The notes under the pieces: model-generated
The model's input: only the letters and a program-made list of their open reading frames with translations
What the model was told of the DNA's origin: nothing
Database searches by the model: none
NCBI GenBank assembly: GCA_021838785.1
Contig: JAKCCV010000012.1
Coordinates: 1-64,000 of the forward strand
Source of the DNA: Acidobacteriota bacterium
GTDB taxonomy: Bacteria; Acidobacteriota; Terriglobia; UBA7540
DNA: 64,000 bases
Reading direction: 5' to 3'
Part shown: one piece after another, positions 54,594-64,000 of the stretch
Layout of the letters: each line of letters starts with the position of its first letter
How positions within the stretch are numbered: the stretch's first letter is position 1
Translations under genes and position numbers: made by a program

Positions 54594-56051
54594 ATGGCCG
54601 GCAGTCTGGGAGCGAAAGTTGAGGAAAGCCTTTCCGCGCATGAGAAGCAAGCGGTGGCCCTGAGTTCCATTCTGGCGGCCGGCGCTTTGATGGTGATGAA
54701 GCTGGCGGTGGGGATGGAGACGGGCAGCCTTGGCATTTTGTCGGATGCCGCGCATTCGGGGCTGGATTTAGTGGCGGCCAGTGTGACTTATTTTTCCATT
54801 CGGCTGGCGGATAAGCCGGCGGATCCTTCGCATCCCTTCGGGCACGGCAAGTTTGAGTCGCTTTCGGCGTTCATTGAGACCGCCCTGTTGCTGGTCACGT
54901 GCGGCTGGATTGCGGTGGAATCGCTGGAGCGGCTTTTTTTCAGGCCGGTTCGCGTGGAACCGTCGGTTTGGGCGTTCGTCGTGATGGGGACAGCGATGTT
55001 GGTGGATGTGTTTCGCTCGCGCGCCCTTTCTCGGGTGGCCCGCAAGCACCAAAGCCCGGCACTCGAAGCCGACGCGTTGCATTTCTCAACCGACATCTAC
55101 AGTTCCGGGGTGGTGGTCCTGGGGCTACTGCTGGTTTGGGTGGCAAAGGCATGGAAGATTCCCGGCTTGGAAGCCGCGGACCCGCTGGCGGCCTTGGTCG
55201 TGGCGGCCATTATTGTGCGCGTCACGCTGCGTTTGGGCCGCAAGACCGTGGACGCGCTGGTGGACGCCGCGCCCGCCGGAGCGGAGGATTCGATTGCCAA
55301 AGCCGTCGCGAGCGTGGAGGGCGTGTTCAGCGGCGATCATATCCGGGTTCGGCAGAGCGGCAATCGGCTTTTTGTGGACCTTCGGCTGACCCTCGGCAGT
55401 AACATTCCCTTCGAACATGCTCAATCGGTGGTGGATTTGGCGGAGGCCAAAATCCGCGAACTGTTTCCGAACGCCGACGTCGTGATTCGCGCCACGCCCC
55501 GCCAACCGGCGCGAGGAGATCTGCTGGAGGAGATTCGAACCGTGGCGCATCGGGAAAATTTCTTCATTCATAACGTCAGTGCTTTTGAGGTGGACGGCAG
55601 GCTTCACGTGGACCTTGACCTGGAAGTGGATCCGGCATTGAAGCTGGAGGAGGCTCACCGGCAGGCGACTCGGCTCGAACAACGGCTCCGCGAGGAAGTG
55701 GCCAATGTGGAGCGGGTGAACGTCCACTTGGAACCCCAGGTGAGAAGCGTGGAGACGGCTGGCGACCGTCCCTTCAAGCAAGCCGAGATGGAGCAGAAGC
55801 TGATTGAAATTGCCCGCAAAACACCCGGCCTGGTGGATTGCCACTCGGTGGAGATTCACTCCGTGGGCGGAAGCATGTTGGTGCGGTTGCACTGCACGAT
55901 GGAGCCGGGACTCCCGATCGGTCTGGTCCACGAGGTGACCGAGCAGATTGAGTTTCGCTTTCGGAAAGCCTTCCCGCAAATCTCCAAGGTCAGCATCCAT
56001 GCCGAGCCGGAAGGCGCGCCGGAGGAACCCTCGACCTCACCCTCCGCGTGA
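54594..56051 (+). CDS. Cation diffusion facilitator with three C-terminal regulatory domains
   Basis: 485 residues from ATG 54594, which follows GGAGG by about 18 nt; TTG 54528 overlapping the previous stop is an alternative. Six helices at residues 20-220 carry the metal site: SDAAHSGLD in helix 2 and DALHFSTD in helix 5 (HxxxD, the zinc-type arrangement), with HPFGHGKFE between. After the membrane part come three successive ZT_dimer-like domains, at about residues 225-300, 308-380 and 402-475. Each has a VxxVxGVxxxHxxRV-like strand and closing H/RAxP (IRATP, VHLEP, IHAEP). Most CDF proteins have one such domain. It probably exports Zn2+ or a similar cation in exchange for H+. Confidence 0.92.
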   Translation: MAGSLGAKVEESLSAHEKQAVALSSILAAGALMVMKLAVGMETGSLGILSDAAHSGLDLVAASVTYFSIRLADKPADPSHPFGHGKFESLSAFIETALLLVTCGWIAVESLERLFFRPVRVEPSVWAFVVMGTAMLVDVFRSRALSRVARKHQSPALEADALHFSTDIYSSGVVVLGLLLVWVAKAWKIPGLEAADPLAALVVAAIIVRVTLRLGRKTVDALVDAAPAGAEDSIAKAVASVEGVFSGDHIRVRQSGNRLFVDLRLTLGSNIPFEHAQSVVDLAEAKIRELFPNADVVIRATPRQPARGDLLEEIRTVAHRENFFIHNVSAFEVDGRLHVDLDLEVDPALKLEEAHRQATRLEQRLREEVANVERVNVHLEPQVRSVETAGDRPFKQAEMEQKLIEIARKTPGLVDCHSVEIHSVGGSMLVRLHCTMEPGLPIGLVHEVTEQIEFRFRKAFPQISKVSIHAEPEGAPEEPSTSPSA

Positions 56052-56125
56052 GCAAATTCCTTGGACGGGATTCGAGGCTTCTTCCGCTCGAGGGCCTTCC
56101 GGGAGAACAAGCCTAAGAGGCGTGA

Positions 56126-56746
56126 TTAAGGCTTCGGCTTGTCAGAGGCCGATTTCGACGCGGCCGCGGGAGCAGCGGGCGGCGTGGCGTTCGCCGTTTG
56201 CACAGGATATTTGGCGTCGTAGGCGGCCACGATGGCGCCGGTGATATTGAGCCCTTTGGCCGCGTAATAGACCGGCACCGTGGAAGCGTCCATCACCAGC
56301 GAGAAGCCGTGCTGTTGCGCGTACTGGTCAATCACCTGAACCATCTTGCGGCCGATGCGGCGAACAATGTCCTGACGGTCATAGGTAAAGTCCGTTTGGG
56401 CATCGTCTTCCTCGCGCTTGAGCATGGTTTCTTTTTCTTGCAACTCGCGCGTTAAGCGGCGCTCTTCGCTGCCGCTCAGCGTGGTAGCCTGGGTCTCAAG
56501 CTGGTTTTGGAGGTTTTGGACGGCCTGCTGGTCCTTCTGAATCTGTTCTTGTCGCGGCTTGAATTTGGCCTGCAGGTCGGCAAAGGCTTTCTTGCCTTCC
56601 GCGCAATCCAGAATCGCCGTTTGGATATCAATGATGCCGACTTTTCCCGATGACGCTGGCTGTGTCGAGGCAGCCCAGCCCGGAAGGCTCATCGGGCCAG
56701 CCAGCAGCAAGGCCAGCGTTGTGAGGGTCAAAATCTGATTCTTCAT
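56126..56746 (-). CDS. ompH: OmpH/Skp-like periplasmic chaperone
   Basis: 206 residues. A signal peptide (LTLTTLALLLAGPMSLPGWA) is followed by KVGIIDIQTAILDCAEGKKAFADLQAKF, the Skp start. A charged coiled coil at about residues 60-125 forms the grasping arms. VIDQYAQQHGFSLVMDAS is the conserved C-terminal strand. An Ala/Pro/Lys-rich tail ends the protein. It escorts unfolded outer-membrane proteins and is encoded downstream of bamA, the common arrangement. Confidence 0.9.
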   Translation of the reverse strand: MKNQILTLTTLALLLAGPMSLPGWAASTQPASSGKVGIIDIQTAILDCAEGKKAFADLQAKFKPRQEQIQKDQQAVQNLQNQLETQATTLSGSEERRLTRELQEKETMLKREEDDAQTDFTYDRQDIVRRIGRKMVQVIDQYAQQHGFSLVMDASTVPVYYAAKGLNITGAIVAAYDAKYPVQTANATPPAAPAAASKSASDKPKP

Positions 56747-56903
56747 CTTAACTCCTTGGAAAATAGCCCTAAATTGTTGAGGGTTCCTGAGCCACGCACG
56801 GCTATTTTCACGCTGGTTCGGACCGAGGTGGTCATGGTGGCTCCAAAACGTTCATTAAATTTGGATGGCTCTTCCGCCGCTCTTACGGTTTGTTCGCCTC
56901 CCC

Positions 56904-59903
56904 TCAGAAAGTTCGGGCCACGGTGAATCCAAACCGAGATCGGATGTCCTGCCACCGAAGGCCGGAAAAGAACGGGAACACTTCGTCGTATGTTGCCTGG
57001 TTGGGGAACATGGAGCGCGGCGGCAAATCCTGCGGCGGCGTCAACACCTTATCGAGCCGCAACCAATTATAACCCCAATAAATCTCAAAAGGAATATTCA
57101 TCATCGGAATGACTACTTGCAATTCCAAGCCGGTTGAGGCGCGCGGCTGGTAGTTCGTCCCGGGAATTGCATGAAGCTGGGTCGGCAGCGGGAAATAAGG
57201 GAATTCATTGTGAATCTGGCTGAGCGAGGCCGGCGCAATTTGCAACTGGCTGGCTCGAAGGGCCATGTCCTCGCCGGCGTCCACGAAATAAGCGAGGGTG
57301 ACCGGGCCCATGATGGGAATGCGATATTCGAAGTTACCATAAACCTCCGTGTCGCCCCCAGGGAAGATGGGCGTGTAATAGGGGAACTTGGTGGAGGAGC
57401 CGCAGGTCCCGTTGGGCTGGCCGTTGCTCCCGATACCCTGGATGCGATTTCCGGCGGAGTCCAAGTTGCACACGGAACCGATGGTCGGGAACCAGGCCAT
57501 CGGGCTGATGGTTCGCAGATCGAAGCCCCGAATATCATATTCGCCGCCCATGTAAAAACGAGAAAACGGTGGGGGAACCCGGCCGCCAAACCCGGAGATG
57601 GTGGAGGCGTACAAGTGGAAGGCCAGAACATTCCGCCGTTTGTTGATCGGATGGAAGTACTTAAACTCAAAGACGGGATTGATCGTGTTAACGTTGCCGC
57701 CGAGCACGCTGCCTGAAAACCCTAGCGCCGCGTAAATGTACTTCCCTGTGTGAGGATTGAATTCATTGTCCACCGTGTTGTAAAGGTAGGTCGGCATGAC
57801 CTCACTCGAAGTGATGCCGGAAAGCGAATTGGGGCCGACAAAACCGCTGAAGTTGAGAGCCTCAAAATAATTGAGCGACGCGGCGCTGAAGGCGGTGATG
57901 CTGCTCTTGGAATAGCTGTAGGTGAGGCCAACCCGGGCAAAGCTGCTCCGCAAAGGATAGCTGGCAAACGCGGTGAAGCCGGAAGAGTTCTCCGCAAAAT
58001 TCTGGAAGAGAAGCTGGCCGTAAGCAGTGTTTTGCAGGGAAGTGAGGTTCAGCCCGGTGAGGACGGAGGTTTGTTGCAATTCGTTGTAATTGTAATAGCT
58101 CTTGAACACCGTAAAGCCGGAAGTGATCGGCCGGTCAAACAGATAAGGCTCGGTGAAACCAAACTGATAGAGCTTCTGATAGGTGCCGAACTCCATATCC
58201 AGGCTTAGGGTTTCTCCCAGACCAAGAAAATTGTTGGTGGCGTAATTGAAGCCGATGAAGTTGCCTGCCAAGCCGCTCACACCGCCGGAGAATCCGATGG
58301 AGTTGCGCCCCTTTTCGTGAACCTTAAGGTCAATATCCACCGTGTGATTTCGATGATTCTGCCGGATGACGTAATCGCTCTTTTTGATGGGATTGAAAAA
58401 TCCAAGTTGGTTGACCCGTAAAATGCTCAGCTTCCATAACTCCGAGTTGAAGACCATGCCTTCATAAACTAGCAACTGGCGCCGAATGACCTTGTCGCGC
58501 GTCTTGGTGTTGCCGGAGAACTCAATCCGATGCACATAGTATTGGTGGCCCTCGTCGAAGTCGAAGGCGAGGTTGATGATTCTCTTTTTGCGAACCGGCT
58601 GCGGGTCGGGCGTCGCCACAAAGTTGATGTAGCCGTAAGCGCCGTACAGCGTGGTCAGATTCTTAATGGCGGTGCGCATCTTGCCCAAGCTGAAGACATC
58701 GCCCGGCTTCATGCCCAGGAACGGTTCGAGCTTGGCGGTGGGGAAGAGCTTGTTGCCGCGGATGGTAAATTTGCCCAAACGATATTGATGACCTTCGTCA
58801 ATGGGAATGGTGACGTCCACCGCCTTGCCGTGCCCCCAGCTCCAAAAGAAGAAGGGCCAACGGTGTTCGGTGTTCCTCATTTTGACGATGGGCTCTTTCG
58901 GCGTGGCGAAGAAATAGCCGTGGTTTTGGTAAAGGTCGCGGACTTTGCCGAGGTCATAAAGCACCTTGTCGCGGTCATAGGTTCGATGGAACCAGTAGAA
59001 CCAGGGCGGCAAACCGATGGGACGAACGTCCTTCATGCTCTGAACCAGAACACGGTTGGGAAAGACGGTGTTGCCGACGAATCGAATCGTGCCAATTTTG
59101 ATTTTGGGGCCTTCGTTGACAATGAAGGTCAACGCCACAGAATCAGGAGGGATATCGCGGGTGCGGGCGCGCACCGTGGCAAATTGACGCCCGTGCGCCG
59201 CCAGCATTTCCCGAATCACGACTTCGGCGCGCTTGACCACCGTCGGATCATATTGCGAATCAATGGTGAGACCGATGCGCTCCTTCTCAAAGGCTTGCAT
59301 CACGTCGGAGTCGGTAATCGTGGTCATGCCTTTGTAGGCAATGCTGCGAATGAGCTTCTTTTCCGTGAGCCAGAAAATGACGATCTTGTTGCCGTCCTTG
59401 GCTGTGGCGGCTTCCAAGCGAATATCGTCGAAGTAGCCCGTATTCCACAGGGCGTGAAAGTCCCGCTCCAGGCGGTTGACGTCATACGTCATGCCAGGAC
59501 GCGAAAAGATGCGGGCGCGCAGCGTGGAGTCTGGAATGCGCCGATTGCCACGAAAGATGATTTTGTCAATGAGGACTTGCTTGGCGGGCTTTTTAACTTT
59601 GGCCGCGGGTTTCGTGGGAGGAGCCTTCACGTTTTCAAGCTTTTGAGGTGGCACGGGAGCGGCCGCTTTGGGATTGATAAATTGCAACTTTTGCGGCGGC
59701 GAAGGAGGGGCGGGTGGAGTCTTCGCGGGCGGCCCGGAGGTCGTTGGATGCTGAGTAGAGCCGGAAGCCGCCTGGGGCGAGCCGGGGGAGTTCGATGATT
59801 GGCGCGGCGCGGCGGCGGCGAGGAGCGCGAAGACGCTCGCTACAGCCAGCGCGAGAGCGGCCCTGCGCACTGCGGCCGCAAGTCCTCGAATTTTCTGCTC
59901 CAA
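56904..59903 (-). CDS. bamA: Outer membrane protein assembly factor BamA
   Basis: 999 residues from TTG 59903, which has GGAGG 9 nt before it and puts the signal peptide (ALALAVASVFALLAAAA) near the N-terminus; GTG 59948 would add 15 residues. An unusual Pro/Ala/Lys-rich linker of about 75 residues precedes the POTRA domains. The POTRA series begins at VLIDKIIFRGNRRIPDSTLRARIFSRPGM and includes VALTFIVNEGPKIKIGTIRFVGN, then YRLGKFTIRGNKLFPTAKL, then YYVHRIEFSGNTKTRDKVIRRQL. The C-terminal beta-barrel has the QFGFTEPYLFDRP turn and the YMGGEYDIRGFDLRTISP lid strand, and it ends in Phe. It inserts barrel proteins in the outer membrane. Confidence 0.95.
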   Translation of the reverse strand: MEQKIRGLAAAVRRAALALAVASVFALLAAAAPRQSSNSPGSPQAASGSTQHPTTSGPPAKTPPAPPSPPQKLQFINPKAAAPVPPQKLENVKAPPTKPAAKVKKPAKQVLIDKIIFRGNRRIPDSTLRARIFSRPGMTYDVNRLERDFHALWNTGYFDDIRLEAATAKDGNKIVIFWLTEKKLIRSIAYKGMTTITDSDVMQAFEKERIGLTIDSQYDPTVVKRAEVVIREMLAAHGRQFATVRARTRDIPPDSVALTFIVNEGPKIKIGTIRFVGNTVFPNRVLVQSMKDVRPIGLPPWFYWFHRTYDRDKVLYDLGKVRDLYQNHGYFFATPKEPIVKMRNTEHRWPFFFWSWGHGKAVDVTIPIDEGHQYRLGKFTIRGNKLFPTAKLEPFLGMKPGDVFSLGKMRTAIKNLTTLYGAYGYINFVATPDPQPVRKKRIINLAFDFDEGHQYYVHRIEFSGNTKTRDKVIRRQLLVYEGMVFNSELWKLSILRVNQLGFFNPIKKSDYVIRQNHRNHTVDIDLKVHEKGRNSIGFSGGVSGLAGNFIGFNYATNNFLGLGETLSLDMEFGTYQKLYQFGFTEPYLFDRPITSGFTVFKSYYNYNELQQTSVLTGLNLTSLQNTAYGQLLFQNFAENSSGFTAFASYPLRSSFARVGLTYSYSKSSITAFSAASLNYFEALNFSGFVGPNSLSGITSSEVMPTYLYNTVDNEFNPHTGKYIYAALGFSGSVLGGNVNTINPVFEFKYFHPINKRRNVLAFHLYASTISGFGGRVPPPFSRFYMGGEYDIRGFDLRTISPMAWFPTIGSVCNLDSAGNRIQGIGSNGQPNGTCGSSTKFPYYTPIFPGGDTEVYGNFEYRIPIMGPVTLAYFVDAGEDMALRASQLQIAPASLSQIHNEFPYFPLPTQLHAIPGTNYQPRASTGLELQVVIPMMNIPFEIYWGYNWLRLDKVLTPPQDLPPRSMFPNQATYDEVFPFFSGLRWQDIRSRFGFTVARTF

Positions 59904-60090
59904 TCTCCCCTTCCTCCAGGAAAAGTCTCTTCCCTTTTCCTCCGCCACAGTTTAGTTCTTTCCGATGCCGGGAGCGCATCGAAAGTTGGCCGTGATGCTC
60001 TTTGGATCAACGGAGGAGCTTCCCTCGCCGGAAAGCCAACCTTCAGGTCGGCGTTGCCTGCGGGGGATTGAAGCGCCCGCGACAAGGGTG

Positions 60091-62529
60091 CTAGCGTGAG
60101 AGAGGCGTGGCCGTGGCAAGCCGGTCCTTTGCCGAACGGAAGCTGAGCGCCTCATTCTCCACCACCACGTCCAGCACCGCCGGCGGCTGGATCTCCCCTT
60201 GAATCAGCGCTTCCGAAAGAGGATCTTCCACATACTTTTGTAAGGCCCTTCTCAGAGGTCGGGCCCCGTAGGAACGGTCCGTGCAAGTCTTTTCCAGGAT
60301 CCACTTGGCAGCTTCCGGCAACAAATTGATGGAAATGTTCTTCTGACCAAGATGCTGGTTGGTCTGGCTCACCAGGAGCTCGAGAATGAGGATGAGGTCA
60401 TTTTCCGACAGGGCGCTAAAGACAATAATTTCGTCCAGGCGATTGAGAAACTCAGGGTTAAAGAGCCGTTTCACCTCGCTCATCACGAGTTCTTCGATCT
60501 TTTTTTCAGTCGCTCCCTCCGTGGCCGACTGGAAGCCCAAGTGCGATCGGCGCTCCAGGTAGCGCGCTCCAATGTTGGAGGTCATAATCATGATGGTGTT
60601 TTTGAAATCCACGGTGTTGCCGAGCCCGTCCGTGAGCTGACCATCCTCGAAGACTTGCAGCAGGATATTGAAGATGTCGGGATGGGCTTTCTCAATTTCG
60701 TCCAACAAGACGACGCAATACGGCGTGCGCCGCACGCGCTCGGTCAACTGCCCGCCTTCCTCGTAGCCGACATAGCCGGGCGGAGAACCGATGAGCTTGG
60801 AGACGGAATGCTTCTCCATATACTCGGACATGTCGAAGCGAATCAAAGAGCGTTCGCTGCCAAACAGAAAGGCGGCCAAGGAACGAGCCATCTCCGTCTT
60901 GCCGACGCCCGTCGGGCCTAAAAACAGGAAGGAGCCGACCGGACGGTTGGGAGATTTTAACCCCGCCCGTGAGCGGCGAATGGCGCGCGCCAGGGCGGAA
61001 ATGGCTTTGTCTTGGCTGATGATGCGCTTATGCAACTCCTCCTCAATGCGGAGAAGTTTGGACATTTCTTCTTCTTTAATGGAGTGGACGGGGACGCCGG
61101 TCCACCGGGACACGACTTCCTCAATGTCTTCGCGGCCCACGATTCCGATGGCGGTTTCATCAATATTGTACTTCTCGCGGAGCAGGCGCAGGTTCTCTCG
61201 TTCTTTGCGCTCTTCATCGGAATAGAAACGCGCCTTTTCAAATTCATGGTTGGCAATCGCGGTTTCCATCCGATGCACCACGAATTTGATGCGCTTTTGC
61301 ACGTCCACCATCTCTTCCGGTAGCGCGCTTTGGCGCAGCTTCACGCGGGCCCCGGCCTCGTCAATCAAATCCACGGCCTTATCCGGCAGGAAACGATCCG
61401 GAATGTAGCGGCTGGCGTGATAGACCGCGCTGGTCAGTCCATCGTCCGTATAACTGACGGCGTGGAATTTTTCGTAGCGTTCTTTGATGCCCATCAAAAT
61501 CTTAATGGCTTCTTCCTCGGTGGGAGGAGGCACCTTCACGGCTTGGAAGCGGCGCTCGAGAGAACGATCGCGCTCAATGGATTTGCGGAACTCCGCTGGC
61601 GTGGTGGCGCCGATGCATTGAATCTCGCCGCGGGAGAGTGCGGGCTTAAGGATATTGGCCGCATCGAGCGAGCCCTCGGCGGAGCCGGCGCCGACCAGGG
61701 TGTGAATCTCATCTATAAAGATAATCGCATCCTGAGCTTCCATCAGCTCTTTCATGATGGTTTTTAGGCGCTCCTCAAACTGGCCGCGATACTTGGTGCC
61801 GGCCACGATGAGGGAAAGATCCAGAGCGAGAATCCGCTTATCCGCCAAAAACGGCGGCACGTCGCCTTCCGCTACACGCTCCGCCAGCCCTTCGACGATG
61901 GCGGTCTTGCCCACCCCCGGCTCGCCAATCAGCACGGGATTGTTCTTGGTTCGCCGGCAGAGGATTTGAATGACCCGCTCCAGCTCCCTTTCTCGGCCGA
62001 CCAGCGGGTCGAGCTGGTTTTCCCGCGCCGCCTGAGTTAAATCCCGACTGAACTCGGCCAGCAGCGACGTTTCCTTGGGCCGGCTGGACGAGGCTTTTTC
62101 GCTCTGTGCCCGGCTCAATTCTTCGCGCAAGCTCGAGAGGCGCAGGCCCCGTTCGTGGAGAATCTCCGCCGCAAAGGATTTGTCTTCCCGCAGCAAACCC
62201 AGCAGCAGATGTTCCGTCCCGATATGTTTGTGCGCCAGCCGCTCCCCCTCCTCGGCGGCATAAGCCAGGACGCGCTTGCACTCCTGGCTGAGCGGAAGTT
62301 CGACCGAAGTGGGAACCTTCTCGCGAGGCGGCGTGCGAGCTTCAATCTGTTTGCGGATGGATTCGATCGAAGCGTGGGAGCGCAGAAAACGATTGGTGAG
62401 GGCTTTGTCTTCCCTTAGCAGGCCGAGCAGCAGATGCTCGGTTTCGATGTACGGGCTGCCAAACTGGCTGGCTTCGTAGCGGGCAAAAAATATAACGCGA
62501 CGCGCTTTTTCCGTGTATCTCTCGAACAT
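60091..62529 (-). CDS. clpC: Clp protease ATPase subunit ClpC
   Basis: 812 residues. The N-terminal domain has two Clp_N repeats ([20 protein letters not shown] and [18 protein letters not shown]). AAA module 1 has Walker [14 protein letters not shown] and module 2 [19 protein letters not shown]-like helix between them ([20 protein letters not shown]) marks the ClpC type rather than ClpA or ClpB. An LGF loop (RSHLGFQSA) is the ClpP-docking motif. It unfolds substrates for ClpP. Confidence 0.96.
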   Translation of the reverse strand: MFERYTEKARRVIFFARYEASQFGSPYIETEHLLLGLLREDKALTNRFLRSHASIESIRKQIEARTPPREKVPTSVELPLSQECKRVLAYAAEEGERLAHKHIGTEHLLLGLLREDKSFAAEILHERGLRLSSLREELSRAQSEKASSSRPKETSLLAEFSRDLTQAARENQLDPLVGRERELERVIQILCRRTKNNPVLIGEPGVGKTAIVEGLAERVAEGDVPPFLADKRILALDLSLIVAGTKYRGQFEERLKTIMKELMEAQDAIIFIDEIHTLVGAGSAEGSLDAANILKPALSRGEIQCIGATTPAEFRKSIERDRSLERRFQAVKVPPPTEEEAIKILMGIKERYEKFHAVSYTDDGLTSAVYHASRYIPDRFLPDKAVDLIDEAGARVKLRQSALPEEMVDVQKRIKFVVHRMETAIANHEFEKARFYSDEERKERENLRLLREKYNIDETAIGIVGREDIEEVVSRWTGVPVHSIKEEEMSKLLRIEEELHKRIISQDKAISALARAIRRSRAGLKSPNRPVGSFLFLGPTGVGKTEMARSLAAFLFGSERSLIRFDMSEYMEKHSVSKLIGSPPGYVGYEEGGQLTERVRRTPYCVVLLDEIEKAHPDIFNILLQVFEDGQLTDGLGNTVDFKNTIMIMTSNIGARYLERRSHLGFQSATEGATEKKIEELVMSEVKRLFNPEFLNRLDEIIVFSALSENDLILILELLVSQTNQHLGQKNISINLLPEAAKWILEKTCTDRSYGARPLRRALQKYVEDPLSEALIQGEIQPPAVLDVVVENEALSFRSAKDRLATATPLSR

Positions 62530-62579
62530 AGCTCCTCAGTTTGTCTTCCAACCTCGCCTTGCAGCGGGGTTACGGGCTT

Positions 62580-63290
62580 TCAATAAAACCGCGGAACTAC
62601 GGTCTCGACCAGTTGACCGTTTTCTAGCCGCAGCGTTCGGCTAGCACGCTGTGCCAATTCCAGATTATGCGTCGCGACCACCGACGTCAATCGGTGCGCT
62701 TTGTGCAGGCGCTCGAGCAGGTCCATCACTAGACCTGCCGTCCGGCGATCCAGGTTCCCCGTTGGCTCGTCCGCCAAAAGCAGCGCCGGGCGGTTGGCGA
62801 GTGCCCTTGCCAGGGCCACGCGTTGTTGTTCGCCGCCGGAGAGTTCACCGGCCCGCCGTTGCCAAGCTTTGTCCATCTCAACTTCCGCCAAAAGGGTCTT
62901 GGCTTGCGTTTCGGCCTCTTCAAACTTCGTCCCGGCGATCAATTGCGGCAACATCACGTTTTCAAGCGCCGTAAACTCGGGTAAAAGGTAATGCATTTGC
63001 CAAACAAATCCAACCTGCAAGTTCCGGTAAGCGGCTCGCTCCGCCAAGGAGAAGTCGCTCAGCTTTTGACGCTTAAAGTATAGCTCACCCCGCGTGGGAG
63101 TGTCCAGCGCCGCCAGCAAATGAAGCAGCGTCGTTTTACCGGTTCCCGATTCTCCAATCAGCGCCACGCGCTCGCCTTCGTACACCTCCAGGTTCAATCT
63201 CTCCAAGACCACGACGTCTTCGGTCGCTGAGCGGAAGATTTTGGTCAGCTCCTCGGCTTGGAGGAGCGGTGCCGAATCGGTGGTGCTCAT
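62580..63290 (-). CDS. lolD: Lipoprotein-release ABC transporter ATP-binding protein
   Basis: 236 residues. Walker A is GESGTGKTTLLHL, the signature LSGGEQQRVALARAL and Walker B LLLADEPTGNLD. VWQMHYLLPEFTALENVMLPQL is the conserved Q-loop region of LolD/MacB-type ATPases. The ATG overlaps the stop of the permease gene by 4 nt, so both form the Lol complex that extracts lipoproteins from the inner membrane. Confidence 0.95.
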   Translation of the reverse strand: MSTTDSAPLLQAEELTKIFRSATEDVVVLERLNLEVYEGERVALIGESGTGKTTLLHLLAALDTPTRGELYFKRQKLSDFSLAERAAYRNLQVGFVWQMHYLLPEFTALENVMLPQLIAGTKFEEAETQAKTLLAEVEMDKAWQRRAGELSGGEQQRVALARALANRPALLLADEPTGNLDRRTAGLVMDLLERLHKAHRLTSVVATHNLELAQRASRTLRLENGQLVETVVPRFY

Positions 63291-64000
63291 TCGTATTTCA
63301 AAACCTCAGCCGGATTCAATCGGGCGGCCGCCCGCGCCGGATAGAGCGTGGCCAAAAAGCTGATGGCCAGAGCGGCGGCGGCAATCCACAACCCGTCGCC
63401 CGGGCGCGGATGAAACGGTACTGCCGGCAAAGAATAAACCTGGGGCGAGAGAGGAAACAGGTGATAACGCTGCCCGGCCCAGGAAATGCCGTAGCCCAGC
63501 GCCAGCCCGAGCGCCGTGCCCAGCGCCCCGATGGCCAGCCCGTGCAACTTGAAAATTCTCGACACTTGCTCGGGCCGGGCTCCCATAGACATCAGCACGG
63601 CGATATCGCGGTTCTTTTCCATGACCATCATGGTGAGCGTGATGAAAATGTTCAGCGCGGCCACCAGGACAATGAGGCCGATCGTCAGGATGGTCACCAG
63701 CCGCTCCAAATTCATGGCGTTCAGCAAGGAGCGGTTTTGGCTCATCCAGGTGGTGGTATCAAAGCCCGGCCCGGCGGCGCGCCGCAGCTCCCGCGCTACC
63801 TGCGGAGCGAGATAAACATTATCAATCTTGAATTCGATATCGGAGACCACATTTTGCAGGTCAAAGAGGCGTTGCGCGGCCGCCAAGTTGGTAAACGCCC
63901 AACTCGAATCGAAATCATAGAAGCCGGAGTCGAAGACCCCCACCACGCGGAAGTGCCGGAACTTGGGAACGGTTCCGAACGGCGTCAGCGCGCCTTGCGG
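63287..64000 (-). CDS. lolC: Lipoprotein-release permease LolC/LolE (3' part)
   Basis: The frame is open to the window edge at 64000, so only the C-terminal 237 residues are seen. The last three transmembrane helices of an FtsX/LolCE permease are present: LVTILTIGLIVLVAALNIFITLTM and LHGLAIGALGTALGLALGYGISW. The last is LWIAAAALAISFLATLYPARAAARLNPAEVLKYE, ending in the family's usual YPA-RAA-P-E-LRYE-like tail. The periplasmic part shows FRVVGVFDSGFYDFDSSWAF. It forms the membrane unit with LolD. Confidence 0.93.
   Translation of the reverse strand, partial: PQGALTPFGTVPKFRHFRVVGVFDSGFYDFDSSWAFTNLAAAQRLFDLQNVVSDIEFKIDNVYLAPQVARELRRAAGPGFDTTTWMSQNRSLLNAMNLERLVTILTIGLIVLVAALNIFITLTMMVMEKNRDIAVLMSMGARPEQVSRIFKLHGLAIGALGTALGLALGYGISWAGQRYHLFPLSPQVYSLPAVPFHPRPGDGLWIAAAALAISFLATLYPARAAARLNPAEVLKYE

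Noticed and set aside
56052-56125. Bidirectional terminator between the CDF and ompH genes
   Set aside because: AGGCTT and AAGCCT can pair, but the stem is interrupted and there is no T tract on either side.
58530-59798. 422-codon plus-strand frame
   Set aside because: Antisense to bamA, with no motifs.

Overview
The window is about 64 kb of moderately GC-rich bacterial chromosome. It carries only one full tRNA gene, no rRNA and no intact mobile element. Gene content points to a Gram-negative, outer-membrane organism of the Acidobacteriota: BamA, a Skp-like chaperone, LolCD, an RND pump and TonB/ExbBD are all present. The order tgt-yajC-secD-secF-tonB-exbB-exbD-exbD-TPR lipoprotein and the several PilZ and fibronectin-type proteins fit that phylum. 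The assignment is an inference from gene content and order, not from a marker-gene tree.

Layout. Positions 1-2450 are an accessory left edge: an IS3 transposase relic, a small YdeI-type protein, a possible structured RNA ending in a strong intrinsic terminator, and an exported protein built on three almost identical 99-bp repeats. Positions 2701-3972 encode a Tat-exported lactonase. Positions 4016-15869 are a plus-strand housekeeping block starting at a near-consensus sigma70 promoter: rplU, rpmA, obg, nadD, rsfS, rlmH, a corrinoid adenosyltransferase, accD, folC, plsC, a secreted protein, hslV, hslU, a fibronectin-type lipoprotein and a small membrane protein. Positions 15965-19590 hold a SurA-like isomerase, rpmB and a bifunctional (p)ppGpp synthetase/hydrolase. 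Positions 20088-30386 are mainly minus strand: ferredoxin, Ca2+/H+ exchanger, AsmA protein, methyltransferase, CBS and PilZ proteins, glmM and a repeat protein, with a plus-strand DUF2914 membrane protein inside.

Positions 31011-39198 form a plus-strand envelope block: queuosine tRNA modification, the Sec accessory proteins, and a TonB/ExbB/ExbD energy-transduction set with a TPR lipoprotein. A class III aminotransferase, a PilZ protein, prephenate dehydratase and regulators follow. Positions 43689-47150 contain an AraC regulator divergent from an aldo/keto reductase, then a duplicated cupin gene whose first copy is broken and separated from the second by a MazF-type toxin-antitoxin pair. Positions 47267-53675 are a complete RND efflux operon (TetR, periplasmic adaptor, inner-membrane pump, outer-membrane factor). 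After tRNA-Ala(TGC), a TPR protein and a three-regulatory-domain CDF transporter, the window ends with minus-strand ompH, bamA, clpC, lolD and the 3' part of lolC/E.

Most of the window is conserved cell-envelope and translation machinery. The parts most worth a second look are the structured RNA plus repeat protein near 1.3-2.4 kb, the cupin/toxin-antitoxin rearrangement near 46 kb, the poly-C tract inside tonB, and the CDF protein with three C-terminal domains.
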